Shown here piece after piece: positions 55,987 to 64,000 of a DNA stretch of 64,000 bases. Each line of letters starts with the position of its first letter. Positions within the stretch are counted from its first letter, which is position 1. The notes below the pieces were generated by a model that searched no databases, was not told where the DNA came from, and worked only from the letters and a program-made list of their open reading frames with translations. The stretch comes from Ischnura elegans (Eukaryota > Arthropoda > Insecta > Odonata > Coenagrionidae), in assembly GCF_921293095.1 (NCBI RefSeq), contig NC_060248.1, positions 15,580,744-15,644,743 of the forward strand, in the 5' to 3' direction. The translations under genes were made by a program, and so were the position numbers.

Positions 55987-58900
55987 AGTTTTGTTGTTGT
56001 TGTTGTAATTGTTTGTTGAAAATGTTGTCGTTGAAAATGTTGTCGTTGAAAATGTATCGTTGAAAATGTGGTCGTTTAACATGTTGTCGTTTTAAATGTT
56101 GTCGTCGAAAATGTTTGCGTCGAAAATGTTGTCGTCGAACATGTTGTCGTTGAAAATGTTGTGGTTGAATATGTTGCCGTTAAAAATGTTGTTCTAGAAA
56201 ATGTTGTCGTTGAAAATGTTGTCGTTAAAAATGTGTTCGTGGAAAATGTTATCGTTGAAAATGTTGTCGTTGAAAATGTTGTCGTTTAAAATGTTGTCGA
56301 TGAAAATTTTGTCGTTGAAAATGTTGTCGTTTAAAATGTTGTCGTCGAAAATGTTGTCATTGAAAATGTTGTCGTTGAATATGTTGTCGTTGAAAATGTT
56401 GTCGTGGAAAATGTTGTCGTTGAAAATGTTGTTGTTGTTGTAGTTGTTGTTGTTGTTGTAGTTGTTGTTGTAGTAGTTGTTGTTGTTGTTTTTGTTATAG
56501 TTGTTGTTGTTGTTATTGTTGTTGTTTTTGGTTATGTTGTTGTTGTTGTCTTTGAAAATGTTGTCGTTGAAAATGTTGTCGTTGTAAATAATGTCGTTGA
56601 AAATGTTGACGTTGAAAATGTCGTTGAAAATGTTGTCGTGTAAAATGTTGTCGTTGAAAATGTTGTCGTTGAAAATGTTGTCGTTGAAAATGTTGTCGTT
56701 GATAATGTTGTCGTTGAAAATTTTGTCGTTTAAAATGTTGTCGTTGAAAATATTTTCGTGGAAAATATTGTCGCTGAGAATATTGTCGTTCAAAATGTGG
56801 TCGTCGAAAATGTTGTCGTCGAAAATGTTGTCGTTGAAAATGTTGTCGTTGAAAATGTTGTCGTTGAAAATGTTGTCGTTGAAAATGTTGTCGTTGAAAA
56901 TGTTGTCGCTGAAAATGTTGTCGTTGAAAATATTGTCGTTGAAAATGTTGTCGTTAAAAAAGTTGTCGTTGAAAACGTTGTTGTTGAATATGTTGTTGTT
57001 GAAAATGTTGTTGTTGAAAATTTTTTTGTTGAAAATGTTGTTGTTGAAAATGTTGTAATTGAAAATGATTTTGTTGAAAATGTTGTTCTTGAAAATGTTG
57101 TTGTCGAAAATGTTTTTGTTGAAAATGTTGTTGTTGAAAATTATGTCGTTGTTGTTGTTGTTGTTGTTGTTGTTGATGTTAGTGTTGTTGTTGTTGTTGT
57201 TGTCGTTGAAAATGTTGTCGTTGAAAATTTTGTGGTTGAAAATGTATCGTTGAAAATGTGGTCGTTGAACATGTTGTCGTTTAAAATGTTGTCTTCGAAA
57301 ATGTTGTCGTCGAAAATGTTGTCGTCGAACATGTTGTCGTTGAAAATGTTGTGGTTGAATATGTTGCCGTTGAAAATATTGTTCTTGAAAATATTGTCGT
57401 TGAAAATGTTGTCGTTGAAAATGTTGTCGTTGAAAATGTCTTCGTTGAAAATTTTGTCGTTGAAAATGTTGTCGTTGAAAATCTTGTCGTTGAAAATGTT
57501 GTCGTTAAAAATATTGTTGTTGAAAATGTTTTCGTTGAAAATGTTGTCGTTGAAAATGTTGTCGTCGAAAATGTTGTCGTCGAAAATGTTGTCGATGAAA
57601 ATGTTGTCGTTGAAAATGTTATCGTTGAAAATGTTGTCGTTGAAAATATTGTCGTTGAAAATGTTGTCGTGGAAAATGTGGTCGTTGAACATGTTGTCGT
57701 TTAAAATGTTGTCGTCGAAAATGTTGTCGTCGAAAATGTTGTCCTCGAACATTTTGTCGTTGAAAATGTTGTGGTTGAATATGTTGCCGTTAAAAACGTT
57801 GTTCTAGAAAATGTTGTCGTTGAAAATGATGTCGTTGAAAATGTGTTCGTTGAAAATGTTGTCGTTGAAAATGTTGTCGTTGAAAATATTGTCGTTGAAA
57901 ATGTTGTCGTTGAAAATATTGTCGTTGAAAATGTTGACGTTGAAAATGTCGTTGAAAATGTTGTCGTTGAAAATGTTGTCGTTGAAAATGTGATCGTTGA
58001 AAATGTTGTCGTTGAAAATGTTGTCGTTGATAATGTTGTCGTTGAAAATTTTGTCGTTAAAAATGTTGTCGTTGAAAATATTTTCGTGGAATATATTGTC
58101 GCTGAAAATGTTGTCGTTCAAAACGTGGTCGTTGAAATTGTTGTCGTTGAAAATGTTTTGGTTGAAAATGTTGTCGTTAAAAATGTTGTCGATTAAAATG
58201 TTGTCGTTGAAAATGTTGTCGTTGAAAATGTTGTCGTTGAAAATGTTGTCGTTGAAAATGTTGTCGTTGAAAATATTGGCGTTGAAAATGTTGTCGTGGA
58301 AAATGTTGTCGTTGAAAATGTTGTCGTCGAAAATGTTGTCGTCGAAAATGTTGTCGTCGAAAATGATGTCGTTGAAAATGTTGTTGTTGAAAAAGTTGTC
58401 GTTGAAAATGTTGTCGTTGAAAATGTTGTCGTTTAAAATGTTGTCGTTGAAAATGTTGTCGGTGAAAATGTTGTCGTTGAAAATGTTGTTGTTGAAAATA
58501 CTGTTGTTGAAAATGTTGTTGGTGAAAATGTTGTTGTTGAAAATGTTGTTGTTGAAAATGTTGTCGTTGTTGTTGTTGTATTGTTGTTGTTGTTTTTGTT
58601 GTTGTTTTTTGTTTAGTTGTGTTGTTGTAGTTTATGTTATTCGTGTTGTTGTAGTTGTTGTTGTTGCTAGTGTTGTTTTTGTTGTTGTTGTTGTTGGGTT
58701 TTTTGTTGTTGTTGTCGTTGAAAATGTTGTCGTTGAAAATATTGTCGTTGAAAATGTTGTCGTTGAAAATGTGGTCGTTGAACATGTTGTCGTTTAAAAT
58801 GTTGTCGTCGAAAATGTTGTCGTTGAAAATGTTGCGTCGAACATGTTGTCGTTGAAAACGTTGTGGTTGAATATTTTGCTGTTGAAAATGTTGTTCTTGA

Positions 58901-61900
58901 AAATGTTGTCGTTGAAATTGTTGTCGTTGAAAATGTTGTCGTTGAAAATGTTGTCGTTGAAAATGTTGTCGTTGAAAATATTATCGTTGAAAATTTTGTC
59001 GTTGAAAATGTTGTCGTTGAACATGTTGTCGTTTAAAATGTTGTCGTCGAAAATGTTGTCGTCGAAAATGTTGTCGTCGAACATGTTGTCGATGAAAATG
59101 TTGTGGTTGAATATGTTGTCGTTGAAGATGTCGTTGAAAATGTTGTCGTTGAAAATTTGTCGTTGAAAATGTTTTCGTTGAAAATGTTGTCGTTGAAAAT
59201 ATTGGCGTTGAAAATGTTGTCGTTGAAAATGTTGTCGTTGAAAATGTTGTCGTCGAAAATGTTGTCGTTGAAAATGTTGTTGTTGAAAATTTTGTGGTTG
59301 AAAATGTTGTCGTTGATAATGTTGTCGTTGAAAATGTTGTCGTTAAAAATGTGTTCGTTGAAATTGTTGTCGTTGAAAATGTTGTCATTGAAAATGTACT
59401 CGTTGAAAATGTTGACGTTGAAAATGTTGTTCTAGAAAATGTTGTCGTTTAAAATGTTGTCGTTGAAAATGTGTTCGTTGAAAATGTTGTCGTTGAAAAT
59501 GTTGTCGTTGAAAATGTTGTCGTTAAAAATGTTGTCGTTGAAATTGTTGTCGTTGAAAATGTTGTCGTTGAAAATGTTGTCGTTGAAAATGTTGTCGTTA
59601 AAAATGTTGTCGTTAAAAATATTTTCGTTGAAAATGATGTCGTTGAAAATGTTGTCGTCGAAAATGTTGTCGTCGAAAAGGTTGTCGTTGAAAATGTGGT
59701 CGTTGAAAATGTTTTCGTTGAAAATGTTGTCGTTGAAAATGTTGTCGTTGAAAATGTTGTCGTGGAAAATGTGGTCGTTGAACATGTTGTCGTTTAAAAT
59801 GTTGTCGCCGAAAATAATGTCGTCGAAAATGTTGTCGTCGAACATCTTGTCGTTGAAAATGTTGTGGTTGAATATGTTGCCGTTAAAAACGTTGTTCTAG
59901 AAAATGTTGTCGTTGAAAATGTTGTCGTTAAAAATGTTGTCGTTGAAAATGTTGTCGTTGAAAATGTTGTCGTTGAAAATGTTGTCGTTGAAAATGTTGT
60001 CGTTGATAATGTTGTCGTTGAAAATGTTGTCGTCGAAAATGTTGTCGTCGAAAATGTTGTCGTCGAAAATGTTGTCGTCGAAAATGTTGTCGTTGAATAT
60101 GTTGTCGTTGAAAATGTTGTCGTTGAAAATGTTGTCGTTGAAAATGTTGACGTTGAAAATGTCGTTGAAAATGTTGTCGTTGAAAATGTTGGGTTGAAAA
60201 TGTTGTCGTTGATAATGTTGTCGTTGAAAATGTTGTCGTTAAAAATGTTGTCGTTGAAAATGTTTTCGTGGAAAATATTGTCGCTGAAAATGTCGTTCAA
60301 AATGTGGTCGTCGAAAATGTTGCGTCGAAAATGTCGTCGAAAATGTTGTCGTCGAAAATGTTGTCGTTGAAAATGTTATCGTTGAAAATGTTTTCGTTGA
60401 AAATGTTGTCGTTGACAATGTTGTCGTTGAAAATGTCGTTGAAAATGTTGTCGTTGAAAATGTTGTCGTTGAAAATATTGTCGTTAAAAATGTTGTCGTT
60501 GAAAACGTTGTCGTTGAAAATGTTTGTTTTGAAAATGTTATTGTTGAAAATGTTTTTGTTGAAAATGTTGTTGTTGAAAATGTTGTTGAAAATGTTTTTG
60601 TTGAAAATGTTGTTGTTGAAAATGTTGTCGTTGTTGTTGATTTTTGTTTTGTTGTTGTTGTTGTTGTTGTTGTTGTTAGTTTTGTTGTTGTTGTTGTAAT
60701 TGTTTGTTGAAAATGTTGTCGTTGAAAATGTTGTCATTGAAAATGTATCGTTGAAAATGTGGTCGTTTAACATGTTGTCGTTTTAAATGTTGTCGTCGAA
60801 AATGTTTACGTCGAAAATGTTGTCGTCGAACATGTTGTCGTTGAAAATGTTGTGGTTGAATATGTTGCCGTTAAAAATGTTGTTCTAGAAAATGTTGTCG
60901 TTGAGAATGTTGTCGTTAAAAATGTGTTCGTGGAAAATGTTATCGTTGAAAATGTTGTCGTTGAAAATGTTGTCGTTTAAAATGTTGTCGATGAAAATTT
61001 TGTCGTTGAAAATGTTGTCGTTTAAAATGTTGTCGTCGAAAATGTTGTCATTGAAAATGTTGTCGTTGAATATGTTGTCGTTGAAAATGTTGTCGTGGAA
61101 AATGTTGTCGTTGAAAATGTTGTTGTTGTGGTAGTTGTTGTTGTTGTTGTAGTTGTTGTTGTAGTAGTTGTTGTTGTTGTTTTTGTTATAGTTGTTGTTG
61201 TGTTATTGTTGTTGTTTTTGGTTATGTTGTTGTTGTTGTCTTTGAAAATGTTGTCGTTGAAAATGTTGTCGTTGTAAATAATGTCGTTGAAAATGTTGAC
61301 GTTGAAAATGTCGTTGAAAATGTTGTCGTGTAAAATGTTGTCGTTGAAAATGTTGTCGTTGAAAATGTTGTCGTTGAAAATGTTGTCGTTGAAAATGTTG
61401 TCGTTGATAATGTTGTCGTTGAAAATTTTGTCGTTTAAAATGTTGTCGTTGAAAATATTTTCGTGGAAAATATTGTCGCTGAGAATATTGTCGTTCAAAA
61501 TGTGGTCGTCGAAAATGTTGTCGTCGAAAATGTTGTCGTTGAAAATGTTGTCGTTGAAAATGTTGTCGTTGAAAATGTTGTCGTTGAAAATGTTGTCGTT
61601 GAAAATGTTGTCGCTGAAAATGTTGTCGTTGAAAATAATGTCGTTGAAAATGTTGTCGTTAAAAAAGTTGTCGTTGAAAACGTTGTTGTTGAATATGTTG
61701 TTGTTGAAAATGTTGTTGTTGAAAATTTTTTTGTTGAAAATGTTGTTGTTGAAAATGTTGTAATTGAAAATGATTTTGTTGAAAATGTTGTTCTTGAAAA
61801 TGTTGTTGTCGAAAATGTTTTTGTTGAAAATGTTGTTGTTGAAAATTATGTCGTTGTTGTTGTTGTTGTTGTTGTTGTTGATGTTAGTGTTGATGTTGTT

Positions 61901-62850
61901 GTTGTTGTCGTTGAAAATGTTGTCGTTGAAAATTTTGTGGTTGAAAATGTATCGTTGAAAATGTGGTGGTTGAACATGTTGTCGTTTAAAATGTTGTCTT
62001 CGAAAATGTTGTCGTCGAAAATGTTGTCGTCGAACATGTTGTCGTTGAAAATGTTGTGGTTGAATATGTTGCCGTTGAAAATATTGTTCTTGAAAATATT
62101 GTCGTTGAAAATGTTGTCGTTGAAAATGTTGTCGTTGAAAATGTCTTCGTTGAAAATTTTGTCGTTGAAAATGTTGTCGTTGAAAATCTTGTCGTTGAAA
62201 ATGTTGTCGTTAAAAATGTTGTTGTTGAAAATGTTTTCGTTGAAAATGTTGTCGTTGAAAATGTTGTCGTCGAAAATGTTGTCGTCGAAAATGTTGTCGT
62301 CGAAAATGTTGTCGATGAAAATGTTGTCGTTGAAAATGTTATCGTTGAAAATGTTGTCGTTGAAAATATTGTCGTTGAAAATGTTGTCGTGGAAAATGTG
62401 GTCGTTGAACATGTTGTCGTTTAAAATGTTGTCGTCGAAAATGTTGTCGTCGAAAATGTTGTCCTCGAACATTTTGTCGTTGAAAATGTTGTGGTTGAAT
62501 ATGTTGCCGTTAAAAACGTTGTTCTAGAAAATGTTGTCGTTGAAAATGATGTCGTTGAAAATGTGTTCGTTGAAAATGTTGTCGTTGAAAATGTTGTCGT
62601 TGAAAATATTGTCGTTGAAAATGTTGTCGTTGAAAATATTGTCGTTGAAAATGTTGACGTTGAAAATGTCGTTGAAAATGTTGTCGTTGAAAATGTTGTC
62701 GTTGAAAATGTGATCGTTGAAAATGTTGTCGTTGAAAATGTTGTCGTTGATAATGTTGTCGTTGAAAATTTTGTCGTTAAAAATGTTGTCGTTGAAAATA
62801 TTTTCGTGGAATATATTGTCGCTGAAAATGTTGTCGTTCAAAATGTGGTC
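55601..62850. repeat. 4.7-kb satellite duplication with C, D, E and one B spacer
   Basis: About 55,560-58,130 matches 60,266-62,850 (offset ~4,690-4,720). Spacers: D at 55,927-56,014 and 60,630-60,705, C at 56,429-56,549 and 61,119-61,239, E at 57,148-57,202 and 61,853-61,908. Between the copies lies a type-B segment (58,140-59,400) with a spacer at 58,567-58,714 and the TGTTGCGTCGAACA unit at 58,832. This B segment sits inside a C/D/E domain, so blocks from the two domains have been mixed. Confidence 0.92.
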
Positions 62851-64000
62851 GTCGAAAATTTTGTCGTCGAAAATTTTGTCGTCGAAAATGTTGTCGTTGA
62901 TAATGTTGTCGTCGAAAATGTTGTCGTCAAAAATATTGTCGTTGAAAATGTTGTCGTTGAATATGTTGTCGTTGAATATTTTGTCGTTGAAAATTTTGTC
63001 GTTGAAAATGTTGTTGTTGAAAATGTTGTTGTTGTTTTTGTTGTAGTTGTTGTTGTTGTTGTAGTTGTTGTTATAGTAGTTGTATTGTTGTTTTTGTTTT
63101 GTAGTTGTCGTTGTTGTTATTGTTGTTGTTTTTGTTGTTGCTGTTGTTGTTGTTGTCGTTGAAAATGTTGTCTTTGAAAATGTTGTCGTTGAAAATGTTG
63201 TCGTTGAAAATGTTGTCACTGAAAATGTTGTCGTTGAAAATGTTGTCGTTGAAAATGTTGTCGTTGAAAATGTTGTCGTGGAAAATATTGTCGTTGAAAA
63301 TGTTGTCGTTAAAAATGTGGTCGTCGAAAATGTTTTCGTCGAAAATGTTGTCGTTCAAAATGTTGTCGGTGAAAATGTTGTCGTTGAAAATAATGTTGTT
63401 GTTGTTGTAGTTGCTGTTGTTGTTGTAGTTGTTGTTGTTGTTGTAGTTGTTAGTGTTGTTGTTGCTGTTGTTGCTGTTGTTGTTGTTGTTATTGTGTTTG
63501 TTTTTGTTGTTGTTGTTGTTGTTGTTGTCGTTGGAAATGTTGTCTTTGAAAATGTTGTCTTTGAAAATTTTGTCGTTGAAAATGTTGTCGTTAAAAATGT
63601 TGTCGTTGAAAATATTGTCGTTGAAAATGTTGTCGTTAAAAATGTGGTCGTCGAAAATGTTGTCGTCGAAAATGTTGTCGTCAAAAATGTTGTCGTCGAA
63701 AATGTTATCGTTGAAAATGTGGTCGTTGAAAATGTTGTCGTTGAAAATGTTGTCGTTGAAAATATTGTCGTTGTAAATGTTGTCGTTGAAAATGTTGTCG
63801 TTGAAAATGTTGTCGTTGAACATGTTGTCGTGGAAAATGTTGTCGTTGAAAATGTTGTCGTTGAAAATGTTGTCGTCGAAAATGTTGTCGTTGAAAATGT
63901 TGTCGTCGAAAATGTTGTCGTTGAAAATGTGTTCGTTGAAAATGTTGTCGTTGAAAATGTTTTGGTTGAAAATGTTGTCGTTAAAAATGTTGTCGATTAA
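62851..64000. repeat. Right end of the array with two further GTT-rich spacers
   Basis: Satellite units continue to the window edge, so the array is truncated by the window. Two complex spacers lie at 63,026-63,155 and 63,393-63,526. They resemble type A/C (GTAGTTG, GTTATAGTAG) but also contain GTTGCTGTTG and TTGTGTTTG and match no other copy closely. The last ~470 bp return to regular units. Confidence 0.9.

Noticed and set aside
1580..64000. Telomeric repeat array
   Set aside because: The G/T bias is suggestive, but the unit is 15 bp with A4 and a CpG, differs from TTAGG/TTAGGG types, is highly variable and forms multi-kb higher-order repeats. A subtelomeric position stays possible.

Overview
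This window holds no recognisable host gene. It is almost entirely one eukaryotic tandem-repeat array, with transposable elements nested in it. From about 1,580 to the right edge, outside the insertions, the sequence is a 15-bp minisatellite with plus-strand consensus TGTTGTCGTTGAAAA (on the order of 3,000 units, all head-to-tail in one orientation), interrupted about every 0.5-3 kb by 55-165 bp spacers made almost only of G and T, mainly (GTT)n. The array runs off the right edge. The retroelements (a two-ORF non-LTR element and a solo LTR) point to an animal, probably an invertebrate, and a heterochromatic or subtelomeric-like setting; I cannot name the species.

Layout. 1-1,121: ordinary AT-rich unique DNA with small local repeats and one short unrecognised open frame. 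1,122-1,471: 5' end fragment of a non-LTR retrotransposon (minus strand) abutting (GTT)n at 1,472. 1,580-6,656: satellite with type-A spacers, built from 981-bp and ~2.58-kb duplications. 6,657-9,508: satellite with type-B spacers. 9,509-15,768: an apparently full-length, intact Tx1/L1-like non-LTR retrotransposon on the minus strand (ORF1 gag-like with one zinc knuckle; ORF2 endonuclease-RT-zinc finger; ORFs overlap at ATGA), inserted in the (GTT)n tract of a type-B spacer. A paralogous empty site survives near 19,275. 15,769-34,600: type-B satellite, including a ~5-kb tandem duplication (about 20,700-25,660 and 25,661-30,640) that carries two apparently identical 495-bp solo LTRs (23,667-24,161 and 28,659-29,153). 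33,600-39,050: a 3.0-kb duplication with type C/D spacers. 40,000-47,000: three 2.3-2.7-kb higher-order repeats with type-B spacers. 48,400-62,850: 3.6-kb and 4.7-kb higher-order repeats with C/D/E spacers. 63,000-64,000: the array continues with two further GTT-rich spacers.

How the parts fit. The array grows by unequal exchange in blocks of 0.8-5 kb, each copying its GTT spacers. The retrotransposon uses a GTT/CAA microsatellite as its landing site: both 5' ends in the window stop at the same nucleotide against GTT. Every array duplication therefore also multiplies potential target sites. The very long open frames over the array (up to 1,399 codons) are a by-product of a 15-bp unit that lacks stop codons in five of six frames, and I do not annotate them as genes.
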